From Gemmatimonadota bacterium (GTDB lineage: Bacteria > Gemmatimonadota > Gemmatimonadetes > Gemmatimonadales > Gemmatimonadaceae): 64,000 bases of DNA. The first letter of the stretch is position 1, and each line of letters opens with the position of its first letter. The notes under the pieces were generated by a model. The model had not been told where the DNA came from, searched no databases, and saw only the letters and a list, made by a program, of their open reading frames with translations. The DNA is taken from assembly GCA_021324635.1 (NCBI GenBank), contig JAJPIS010000077.1, forward strand, positions 27,175 through 91,174. Reading direction: 5' to 3'. Positions 9,364 to 16,095 of the stretch are shown in pieces. The position numbers and the translations under genes were made by a program.

Positions 9364-10083
9364 ATGCTGCGCATCGCCGTTGTCACGATCTTCCCGGACT
9401 TCTTCCATGGACCGCTCGCGCTCAGCATCCCGGCGCGAGCCGCGGCCTGCGGCGCCGTGAGCTACCGGATCGTGGACCTGCGCGAGTTCACACACGATCG
9501 GCACCGGACGGTCGATGACTACCCATACGGCGGCGGGTCCGGCATGGTGATGAAGCCCGAGCCGTTCTTCGAGGCGGCGGAGTCGATCGGCGCGCGTGCG
9601 CCGATCGTGCTGCTCTCCGCGCGCGGGCGGCACCTCGCGCATGCCGACGTCGCACGCTACGCGGCCGGGGAGGAGCTGACGCTGCTTTGCGGCCACTACA
9701 AGGATGTGGATCAGCGCGTCGCGGACCATCTCGCGACCGAGGAACGATCCCTTGGCGATTTCGTCCTCAGCGGCGGCGAGTCGGCCGCGCTGGCCGTGAT
9801 CGATGCCACGGTGCGGCTGCTGCCGGGGGCCATGTCCGATCCGGACAGCGCCCGTGGGGACTCCTTCTTCGACCGCGGCGTGAGTGCACCCAGCTACACC
9901 CGCCCGCCGGAGTATCGCGGGATGGCCGTCCCTGACGTGCTCCTGTCGGGCGATCACCGCCGGATCGCCGAGTGGCGCCGCACCGAGTCGGAGCGCCGCA
10001 CCCGCGAGCGCGCCGACCGTGAGTGCTTGGAGCGAAACCGCGCCGAGGAGGAGCGCGGCGGCGCGGGCGAGGCCGACTCCTAG
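9364..10083 (+). CDS. trmD: tRNA (guanine-N1-)-methyltransferase TrmD
   Basis: SAM-dependent enzyme that methylates G37 of tRNAs to prevent frameshifting. The SPOUT-class trefoil knot motifs are visible: [29 protein letters not shown] and [17 protein letters not shown]. At 239 aa the length is standard. The C-terminal tail is Arg/Glu-rich. Only 59 bp separate it from rplS, consistent with one operon. Confidence 0.97.
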   Translation: MLRIAVVTIFPDFFHGPLALSIPARAAACGAVSYRIVDLREFTHDRHRTVDDYPYGGGSGMVMKPEPFFEAAESIGARAPIVLLSARGRHLAHADVARYAAGEELTLLCGHYKDVDQRVADHLATEERSLGDFVLSGGESAALAVIDATVRLLPGAMSDPDSARGDSFFDRGVSAPSYTRPPEYRGMAVPDVLLSGDHRRIAEWRRTESERRTRERADRECLERNRAEEERGGAGEADS

Positions 10084-10142
10084 CGTCTGCCGCCCGCCGG
10101 CGCTACTTTCAGCAGTCTGCCGTCCAATACCGAGAGCGTCCT

Positions 10143-10520
10143 ATGCACGAGTTCAGCGAAACCGAGAAGACGTGGCTCCGCGCCGACATCCCGGCATTCC
10201 GGGCCGGTGATACGCTGCGGGTCAACGTGCGTGTCGTCGAGGGAGAGAAGGAGCGCCTTCAGGCATTCGAGGGCGTGTGCATTGCGCGCCGGGGCGCGGG
10301 TGTGAGCGAGACCTTCACCGTCCGCAAAGTGTCCAACGGTGTCGGGGTCGAGCGGATCTTCCCCGTCCACAGCCCGATGATCAGCGACATCACCGTCGTC
10401 CGGCGCGGGCGGGTCCGGCGGGCGAAGCTCTACTACCTCCGCCACCTGACGGGTAAGGCGACGCGGATCCGCGAGAAGAAGGTCAAGGTCGCCGTGCCGA
10501 CGACCGGCTCGGCCGACTGA
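10143..10520 (+). CDS. rplS: 50S ribosomal protein L19
   Basis: Large-subunit protein at the 30S-50S interface. The conserved core is seen in [55 protein letters not shown] and RAKLYYLR. I chose ATG 10143 (MHEFSETEK) because the longer in-frame form would add 40 Arg-rich residues overlapping trmD that do not belong to the family. The protein is 125 aa, as usual. Confidence 0.97.
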   Translation: MHEFSETEKTWLRADIPAFRAGDTLRVNVRVVEGEKERLQAFEGVCIARRGAGVSETFTVRKVSNGVGVERIFPVHSPMISDITVVRRGRVRRAKLYYLRHLTGKATRIREKKVKVAVPTTGSAD

Positions 10521-10577
10521 CGCGGCGCGCGGGCGGCCAGCGGCGGGCGCACGGGGAGCGGGGCTGAGGCCGCGAGG

Positions 10578-11330
10578 ATGCCCTCGGGGGTCAGCCGGTC
10601 CGGGCGCGGTCGCGGGCGCGCGGTGCCTCAGCGCTGGAGCGGGATCGAACGGGCGCTGCGCCAGGAGTTCGGGCCGCTGCTCGCCGGTGTCGATGAGGTT
10701 GGGCGGGGCCCCCTGGCGGGCCCCGTTGTCGCGTGTGCCGTCGTCATGCCGCCCGAGGCGCGGGCGATCCGAGGGGTGGACGACTCCAAGCAACTCACGC
10801 GCGAGGAGCGCGAGCGGCTCGCCGCGCTGATCCGCTCGCGGGCGCTCGCCGTCGCGCTCGGCGCGGCCTCGGCGCGCGAGATCGACCGGCTCAACATCTA
10901 CCATGCGACCGTGCTCGCGATGCGCCGAGCGCTCCGGCGGCTGCCGATCACGCCGCACCACGTCGTCGTCGATGGCAACGCCGTCCGCACCCTCGGGGTG
11001 CCGCACCGGGCCGTGGTCGGCGGCGACGCCCGGTGCTACTCCGTCGCCTGCGCCTCGATCGTCGCCAAGGTGACCCGCGACCGGTTGATGCGTGCGCTCG
11101 CCCCCCGGTACCCGGCCTACGGCTGGGGCCAGAATGTCGGCTACGCGACCGAGACGCACCTCCTCGGGATCGAGCGACACGGTATCTCCCCGCATCACCG
11201 TCGGCGCTTCTGGAGTGTCGCCCAGACGCTGCTCGACCTGGGGTCGCCCGAGGAGCGCGTTCCGCCCGTGCATCTGGCCGAGTGCGCGCTCGGGCGCGCA
11301 CTTGCCGGGGACGCCGCGCACGGTGCCTGA
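10578..11330 (+). CDS. rnhB: Ribonuclease HII
   Basis: Removes ribonucleotides and RNA from RNA/DNA hybrids. The active-site signature GVDEVGRGPLAGPVV supplies the first Asp and Glu; DDSKQL and the VVVDGNA and KVTRDRLM blocks follow in family order. The N-terminal 30 residues are basic and not conserved, so a later start is possible. Length is 250 aa. It closes the ffh-rplS cluster, as in many bacteria, and the next gene starts 2 bp after its stop. Confidence 0.95.
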   Translation: MPSGVSRSGRGRGRAVPQRWSGIERALRQEFGPLLAGVDEVGRGPLAGPVVACAVVMPPEARAIRGVDDSKQLTREERERLAALIRSRALAVALGAASAREIDRLNIYHATVLAMRRALRRLPITPHHVVVDGNAVRTLGVPHRAVVGGDARCYSVACASIVAKVTRDRLMRALAPRYPAYGWGQNVGYATETHLLGIERHGISPHHRRRFWSVAQTLLDLGSPEERVPPVHLAECALGRALAGDAAHGA

Positions 11331-11332
11331 CC

Positions 11333-12289
11333 ATGACGCCTGATCAGGTGTCTGGCGCCGCCGGCAGCGAGGGCGAGGCCGTCTTCCGGCCGGGGCTCCT
11401 CGACGGCCAGGTGGTGATCGTGACGGGCGGGGGCTCCGGGATCGGGCTCGGGATCGCCGAGCTGCTCGGCCACCTTGGCGCACACGTCGTATTGGCGAGC
11501 CGGAAGGCCGAGCGCCTGGCGGCGGCGGCGACGCACCTGGGCTCGGCCGGCATCGCGGCGAGCACGACGGCCGTGGATGTGCGGGATCCGGAGGCGGTGC
11601 GGGCGATGGTCGACCAGGTGGCGCAGCGCCACGGCCGGCTCGACGCGCTCGTCAACAACGCGGCCGGCAACTTCTACGCGCCATCGGCGACGCTCAGCGC
11701 CAACGGGTGGCGCGCGGTGCTCGAGATCGATCTCTTCGGCACATTCTACTGCTCACAGGCCGTCGCGCCGATCATGCGCGAACGGGGCGGTGGGCGCATC
11801 GTCAACATCTCGATGACCCTGCACTACCGCGGGTGGCCGCAGATGGCGCACGCGACCGCGGCCAAGGCCGGGGTCGACGCCCTGACGCGCACCCTGGCCA
11901 TGGAATGGGCGCCGTGGAAGATCCGCGTCAACGCCGTCGCGCCCGGGCCGGTACCGACCGACGGTGTTCGGAAGGCGTTCTCGGCGCCGCGGGCCGGACC
12001 TCCGGACGCGGCATCGGCAGGAGCGGATGCGGGTGGGACGGGGCAGAGGGGCGTGAGGGGTGCGGCTGCCGCCGCCGGGACCGACGCAGCCGCGGCACCC
12101 GTCGACCTCTTCGCCCAGGAGCGCGCGCTGGCGGCCTATGCGGCGCGCGCGATTCCGCTCGGCCGGTGGGGGACCCCGCGAGACGTCGCGAACGGCGTCG
12201 CCTTTCTCCTCTCGCCGGCCGGTGATTGGATCACGGGCGCAATTTTTGTTATCGATGGGGGCGAGTGGCTCCAGCGTCCGACGTCCTGA
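11333..12289 (+). CDS. SDR oxidoreductase, 2,4-dienoyl-CoA reductase-like
   Basis: The NAD(P)-binding Rossmann motif TGGGSGIGLGIA lies near residue 31, followed by NNAAGNF and the segment VLEIDLFGTFYCSQ. The usual SDR YxxxK is replaced by HATAAKAG, so the catalytic Tyr is absent at that place but the Lys is kept. This is the pattern of the peroxisomal-type 2,4-dienoyl-CoA reductases, which help degrade unsaturated fatty acids. A Gly/Ala-rich insert of about 45 residues (residues 220-265) precedes the C-terminal LGRWGTPRDVANGVAFLLSP block. ATG 11333 directly follows rnhB; the long upstream in-frame extension overlaps rnhB and is rejected. Confidence 0.85.
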   Translation: MTPDQVSGAAGSEGEAVFRPGLLDGQVVIVTGGGSGIGLGIAELLGHLGAHVVLASRKAERLAAAATHLGSAGIAASTTAVDVRDPEAVRAMVDQVAQRHGRLDALVNNAAGNFYAPSATLSANGWRAVLEIDLFGTFYCSQAVAPIMRERGGGRIVNISMTLHYRGWPQMAHATAAKAGVDALTRTLAMEWAPWKIRVNAVAPGPVPTDGVRKAFSAPRAGPPDAASAGADAGGTGQRGVRGAAAAAGTDAAAAPVDLFAQERALAAYAARAIPLGRWGTPRDVANGVAFLLSPAGDWITGAIFVIDGGEWLQRPTS

Positions 12290-12355
12290 GCCGTGCGAGC
12301 CCTGTCGACATCGTGGCAGCCTCCGCTCGGCGCAGCGATCCTGGCGCGCGAGCCC

Positions 12356-12371
12356 TGTGACCGGGATCACA
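12356..12371. promoter_or_regulatory. CRP-type operator 1
   Basis: TGTGA, six bases, TCACA: an exact match to the core of the cAMP-receptor-protein consensus, with the canonical spacing. It lies about 170 bp upstream of the OmpA-type lipoprotein gene. Confidence 0.65.
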
Positions 12372-12393
12372 CGAAAGAGACGGCAACGCGTAA

Positions 12394-12409
12394 TGTGATA
12401 TCCGTCACA
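12394..12409. promoter_or_regulatory. CRP-type operator 2
   Basis: A second exact TGTGA-N6-TCACA palindrome, 38 bp centre to centre from the first, in an AT-richer region upstream of the lipoprotein gene. A possible -10 box TAGAAT lies at 12456-12461 and a third CACA/TGTG palindrome (GTGTGTCACAC) at 12501-12511. Confidence 0.7.
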
Positions 12410-12525
12410 CTGTTAGCTCGCGATTACCTGTACATTTTTTTCTGTCGTGACCGGTTAGAATTTCGCGGCGGCCGTCACGAGGCGCGGCCGTATCGTCACT
12501 GTGTGTCACACGGGGGAGCTCTGTC

Positions 12526-13203
12526 ATGAAGATCTCGGTCAAGCAGGTTGTCACACTCGGAGTCGTCGCGCCACTGATGGCGGCGTGTGTCAAGGCGAGT
12601 AGCTATCACCGCGAGCTGGCGCAGACGCGCGCGCAGATCTCGCAGGAGAAGCAGGAGCGTCTCGCCGCGGACAGCGCGCAGAACGCGGACATCGCCGGCG
12701 TCAAGACGGACGTGCAGGGATTGCGGAACGATCTCCAGAATCTGCGCACCGAGTTCGGTGCGAAGATCACCGCTCTCGAGTCCGGGATCCAGTTCGACAT
12801 CCCGGTGAACTTCGCGTTCGACGACGCGTCGGTGCGCGATCAGGATCACGCGTCGCTCGACCGGTTTGCGAGCGTGGTGGAGAAGTACTATCCGGGCGCG
12901 AAGATCACGATCGAAGGGTTCGCCGACCCGTCGGGCAGCAACCGCTACAATGTCGCCCTGTCGCAGCGTCGCGCCGACGCCGTCCGGGACTATCTCGTGG
13001 GCAAGGGCGTCGCCACGACCGATCTGCGTACGATCGGCTACGGCAAGACGCGGCTGCTCGTTCCCAACGCGTCGCACGATGACCCGGGCGCCGAGCAGAA
13101 CCGCCGGGTGACATTCGTGATCGAGACCAAGAGCGAGAACGCGCCCACCCCCGGCAAGACGACCGCCAGCGCGGCGAACGGCAGCACGATCGCCGGCCAG
13201 TAG
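12526..13203 (+). CDS. OmpA-family outer-membrane lipoprotein (Pal-like)
   Basis: A short signal peptide ends in a lipobox (LMAAC, Cys about 21). A coiled-coil stretch (about 27-80, heptad-like with Lys/Glu/Gln) leads to an OmpA C-terminal peptidoglycan-binding domain (about 90-205). That domain contains ITIEGFADPSGSNRYNVALSQRRADAVRDYL, shown here in pieces: GFADPSGSNRYN with the Asp, then SQRRADAVRDYL with the Arg that bind diaminopimelate. It probably tethers the outer membrane to the wall. Upstream lie two perfect CRP-type sites and a GGGGGAG ribosome binding site. A 15-bp hairpin follows the gene. Tol genes are not adjacent, so I do not call it Pal. Confidence 0.88.
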   Translation: MKISVKQVVTLGVVAPLMAACVKASSYHRELAQTRAQISQEKQERLAADSAQNADIAGVKTDVQGLRNDLQNLRTEFGAKITALESGIQFDIPVNFAFDDASVRDQDHASLDRFASVVEKYYPGAKITIEGFADPSGSNRYNVALSQRRADAVRDYLVGKGVATTDLRTIGYGKTRLLVPNASHDDPGAEQNRRVTFVIETKSENAPTPGKTTASAANGSTIAGQ

Positions 13204-13269
13204 TCGTCGCGACCGAGTTCCCCGGGCAGACCCGGGCGTCCCCCGTCGGGGCGCCAGGGTGCGGAGCGA

Positions 13270-13305
13270 ACGCAGGCCGGGTGCATGGACGCACCCGGCC
13301 TGCGT
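13270..13305 (+). terminator. Terminator hairpin after the OmpA-type gene
   Basis: A perfect 15-bp stem (ACGCAGGCCGGGTGC and its complement) with a 6-nt loop lies 67 bp after the stop. No T-tract follows. Confidence 0.55.
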
Positions 13306-13363
13306 GCATCCGGGGCGGCGATCATGGTGATGGGCGACGGGACCCGATACCTTTGAGACCGAG

Positions 13364-13687
13364 GGGCCGGTAGCTCAACGGGTAGAGCAACGGACTTCGT
13401 GAAACCATGGAGCACCGCATCGGAAACGGTGCGCGTGAATGCGCTCAACATCGGCGAACGGTGTGAGATCCCAACGCCGAGCCAAGCCGTGCTCCTCGGG
13501 GCGCGGAAGGTGTAGAGACTCGACGGGCGCCACCTGACCGCCGCGGGGAGCCGGCACGATCCGCGGGCGCAGGTGAAGACAGAGTCCAGACCACGAACGT
13601 GTGGCGCGCAGGTGGCGCGGCGCGGCGGCGAAAGCCGAAGTGGGAGAGTTAATCCGTAGGTAGTGGGTTCGAGCCCCACCCGGCCTG
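13364..13687 (+). tRNA. tRNA-Lys(UUU) interrupted by a group I intron
   Basis: The exons are 13364-13397 (34 nt) and 13649-13687 (39 nt). Joined, they give a 7-bp acceptor stem (GGGCCGG with CCGGCCT, the first pair G-U), T8 A9, a D stem GCTC/GAGC with an 8-nt loop, anticodon stem ACGGA/TCCGT, loop CTTTTAA with anticodon TTT, a 5-nt variable loop AGGTA, T stem GTGGG/CCCAC with loop TTCGAGC, and discriminator G. CCA is not encoded. The anticodon loop is identical to that of classical bacterial tRNA-Lys. The short variable loop rules out Leu or Ser. The intron sits after U34, as in cyanobacterial tRNA-Leu(UAA). Confidence 0.93.
13398..13648 (+). ncRNA. Self-splicing group I intron (subgroup IC3-like)
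   Basis: The 251-nt intron shows the conserved core of bacterial tRNA introns. P1 is a 7-bp hairpin (CTTCGTG, loop AAAC, CATGGAG) with the U-G wobble at the 5' splice site. CATCGGCGAA and ACGCCGAGCCAAGC form the P4-P5 region. GGTGTAGAGACTCGACGG carries the guanosine-binding P7 5' strand (GACTC), which pairs with GAGTC in GAAGACAGAGTCCAGA. GGCGAAAGCC forms a GAAA-capped P9-type hairpin, and the last intron base is G (13648). From memory these blocks closely resemble the Azoarcus tRNA-Ile intron. No endonuclease is encoded. Confidence 0.93.
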
Positions 13688-14084
13688 TTCCGACGTGCCA
13701 CCCCCGGGCGTGCGACCATCGCGCGCCTGATGCTACGGGAGCGATGCAGCCGCGGCCCAGCTGCCCCGCACGTGCCGCGTGCGTACCCTGCGCGCAGCCC
13801 ACTTGCATCGCGACTCGCGCCGCACTCGCTGACCCGTGGCGCCACCGTCGCGTTGCATCGCGCGCACACGCCGCCGACGCCCGTGCGCCGGCCGAAACAT
13901 TGGGGCTGGCGCACTCAGCCGCACCGCTGTACGTTGCCCGCCGTCAGCGTGACGGGCTCGACCATCCTCGCGTCATCACGACGTCGTGTGGTGTGCGACC
14001 GACGCGCACTGACGATCGATTCCGGCGCGGTCCACACGAAGGTGGATCGCCGTGAGTAACCCGGCGCGATCGCTCCCCTGCTGA
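13688..14084. other. 397-bp region without a recognised gene
   Basis: Only short Arg/Ala-rich frames of shadow type occur on both strands; none has a ribosome binding site or family resemblance. The right part presumably holds the promoter of the riboswitch-controlled gene, but I see no clear -35/-10 pair. Confidence 0.6.
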
Positions 14085-14184
14085 GGGGCTGCGACAAAGG
14101 CAAACCCGGCGAAAGCCGGCGACGCAAAGCTTCGAGGCTACGGTCTGCGCGCGAGCTGCGCGGGCTACGCCAGTCGGGCCGCCG
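14085..14184 (+). promoter_or_regulatory. Cyclic-di-GMP-I (GEMM) riboswitch
   Basis: The aptamer has the GEMM hallmarks: ACAAAGGCAAACC, a hairpin CCGGC-GAAA-GCCGG capped by the GAAA tetraloop, the GACGCAAAGC receptor strand containing the conserved A that stacks between the ligand bases, a second stem with internal GGCTAC/GGGCTAC segments, and a closing strand ending CAGTCGGGCCGCCGAA. The base corresponding to G20 of the Vibrio Vc2 RNA is G, as in c-di-GMP (not cGAMP) binders. It ends about 10 nt before the ribosome binding site, which favours control of translation initiation. Confidence 0.88.
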
Positions 14185-14203
14185 AACAGACGCAGGAGGA
14201 GTC

Positions 14204-15925
14204 ATGTCGCGGTCCCATCGTGGTCCCGCGCAGGGCTGGACGCGCCACGTCCAGTGCTGCGGAATCATCCTCACGCTCCTGTCGGTAGCGTGCTCGGATC
14301 CCACCGCGCCGCCCGCCGGCGCCCGCCCGGCGCCCGGCGCCGGTGCCAACACGACGATCATCGTTGCCCCGACCGGCATCGCGTCGGCCCCGGGGACCAT
14401 GCGCGCGCCGACGTCGCTCGAGCGCGCCGTCGCCACCGCCCCCGAGGGCGCCACGATCCGGCTCCAGCCCGGTGAGTACGCGACCGGCGGGCTCGTCGTC
14501 ACCCGGCCGATGACGATCATCGGACCGGCGAGCGGCGGCGTCATCCTCCGTGGGAGCGCGACGATGGCCGCGACCCGGTGGGAGGCGGTCGGTACGCGCT
14601 GGCGCACACCGTTCATCGCCCCGGAGCCGCTGCCGGTCCGTGCGGCGGCACTTTCGCTGCACCCCGCGGCACTCACCGCGGCGGCGCTCGCCGACGGCGA
14701 TCTCACGCCGGCCGCGGGTGGCGCGACCCACGCCGAGGCCGTCGTGGCGCCGGTCGACGCCGGGCACCTGGTCGCCGTCGATGGTCGGTCGCTCACGCCG
14801 GCGGCGAGCCTCGAGGATGTGCACGCCGGGACGTACTTCATCGATCCGGTCGGGAAGTGGCTCTACGTCGGCGAGAACCCGGCCGTGCACACCGTCACCT
14901 CGTCGGCCATGTCGACCGGGATGTCGATCTACTCGTCGGGAGTGCGGGTCAGCGGTCTCCGCTTCGACCACTTCTCCTACATCGGGCTCTTCGTCTCGGG
15001 CTCGAACGTCATGATCGACCACAACGACATCTCATACAACGGCCTGATCGGGCTGGACATCAACGGCAACTCGAACGTGACCGTCAGCAACAACACCATC
15101 CAGGGCAACGCCCAGGTGGGCATCGAGGGGAGTCACACGAGTCACGTCACGATCGCCAACAACAACATCAGCAACAACAACACCGGGAACTTCGATGTGA
15201 GCGCCGCGGCGGGCGGGCTCAAGTTCACCGACGCCTCGTACATCACGGTGTCCCAGAACTGGGTCTCTGGGAACCAGTCCAACGCGGTGTGGTTCGACGT
15301 CAACTCGTCCAACATCACGGTCGTGCGCAACACGGTACTCCACAACAAGTGCTACGGGATCTACTTCGAGCTCGCCAACTCGGAGATCATCGCCGGGAAT
15401 GTGGTTCACGACAACGCCTCGGGCATCGGCGTGCATTTCTCCGCGAACGCCAAGGTGTACAACAACACCGTCGTCAATAACGGCACCAATCTCGACATCA
15501 GCGCGTCGTACAACCGCTCGCCGTGGGACACGTACCACGCGGTGATCGTGAACAACATTCTCTGGAACGCGAACCGCGTGCTGTCGAACCTGTACCGCTA
15601 CAACGGGTGCAACAGCTGGGTGTACAGCGAGGTCGATTACAACGCGTACTACTGGCCGTCCGGCAGCCCGGCGCGCTACATGGTGAACTGGTGCAACTCC
15701 TGGTACAGCTGGATCGGCAGCTTCCACAGCGGCACCGGGAACGAGGTCCACGGGCTCCAGTACTCGGGCGGAAGCGACCCGTTCTTCGTGAACGTCTGGG
15801 GCGGCGACTACCGTCTCCACTCGGGCAGTCCGGCGATCCGCCGCGGGCAGCCGCTGCCCTCCGACGTGGCCGCGGCGCTCGGCTGGTCGGCGTGGACCCC
15901 GGTGAGCATGGGGGCGATGCAGTAG
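14204..15925 (+). CDS. Secreted right-handed beta-helix lipoprotein
   Basis: The N-terminus has a signal peptide with a lipobox-like LLSVACSD, then a Pro/Ala linker. From about residue 60 there is a parallel beta-helix of pectate-lyase/NosD type, with Asn-rich turns recurring roughly every 22 residues (NNTIQGN, NNNISNNN, NWVSGNQSN, NTVVNNGTN). Such folds bind or cleave polysaccharides. I see no assured catalytic triad, so the enzymatic role is open; surface adhesin or matrix-associated protein is equally likely. ATG 14204 has a GGAGGA site 4 nt upstream. Control by the c-di-GMP riboswitch directly upstream fits a role in attachment or biofilm matrix. The 573-aa product ends at a strong hairpin. 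Confidence 0.85.
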   Translation: MSRSHRGPAQGWTRHVQCCGIILTLLSVACSDPTAPPAGARPAPGAGANTTIIVAPTGIASAPGTMRAPTSLERAVATAPEGATIRLQPGEYATGGLVVTRPMTIIGPASGGVILRGSATMAATRWEAVGTRWRTPFIAPEPLPVRAAALSLHPAALTAAALADGDLTPAAGGATHAEAVVAPVDAGHLVAVDGRSLTPAASLEDVHAGTYFIDPVGKWLYVGENPAVHTVTSSAMSTGMSIYSSGVRVSGLRFDHFSYIGLFVSGSNVMIDHNDISYNGLIGLDINGNSNVTVSNNTIQGNAQVGIEGSHTSHVTIANNNISNNNTGNFDVSAAAGGLKFTDASYITVSQNWVSGNQSNAVWFDVNSSNITVVRNTVLHNKCYGIYFELANSEIIAGNVVHDNASGIGVHFSANAKVYNNTVVNNGTNLDISASYNRSPWDTYHAVIVNNILWNANRVLSNLYRYNGCNSWVYSEVDYNAYYWPSGSPARYMVNWCNSWYSWIGSFHSGTGNEVHGLQYSGGSDPFFVNVWGGDYRLHSGSPAIRRGQPLPSDVAAALGWSAWTPVSMGAMQ

Positions 15926-15928
15926 CAT

Positions 15929-15976
15929 CGCAGGAGCCCTCGCAGGAGCCCTCGCAGGAGCTTTCGCAGGGGCCCT
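15929..15976 (+). repeat. Four 12-bp tandem repeats after the beta-helix gene
   Basis: The unit CGCAGGAGCCCT occurs twice exactly, then as CGCAGGAGCTTT and CGCAGGGGCCCT, starting 4 bp after the stop codon. Confidence 0.8.
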
Positions 15977-16009
15977 CCGGCACCATCGCACCGGCTCCGA
16001 CGGCCACGG

Positions 16010-16048
16010 TGACCACCGCCCACGCGCGTCGCGCGTGGGCGGTGGTCA
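16010..16048. terminator. Bidirectional terminator, 18-bp perfect hairpin
   Basis: Arms TGACCACCGCCCACGCGC (16010-16027) and its complement (16031-16048) enclose a 3-nt loop between the convergent beta-helix and histidine kinase genes. Confidence 0.75.
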
Positions 16049-16095
16049 TCGCTCGAGGTCAGGCCGGAGCGCTACGGCTTGCCATACGGCGCGCG

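Noticed and set aside
13364..13687. tRNA-Leu(UAA), the commonest host of such introns
   Set aside because: The variable loop is only 5 nt and the joined anticodon reads TTT, so Lys fits and Leu does not.
13375..13914. Minus-strand frames of 179 and 256 aa over the tRNA intron region
   Set aside because: They cross the tRNA exons and the structured intron and lack any recognisable domain.
14085..14184. cGAMP-type GEMM variant
   Set aside because: Aligned from AAACC backward, the base equal to G20 of Vc2 is G; the A in this RNA aligns with position 19.
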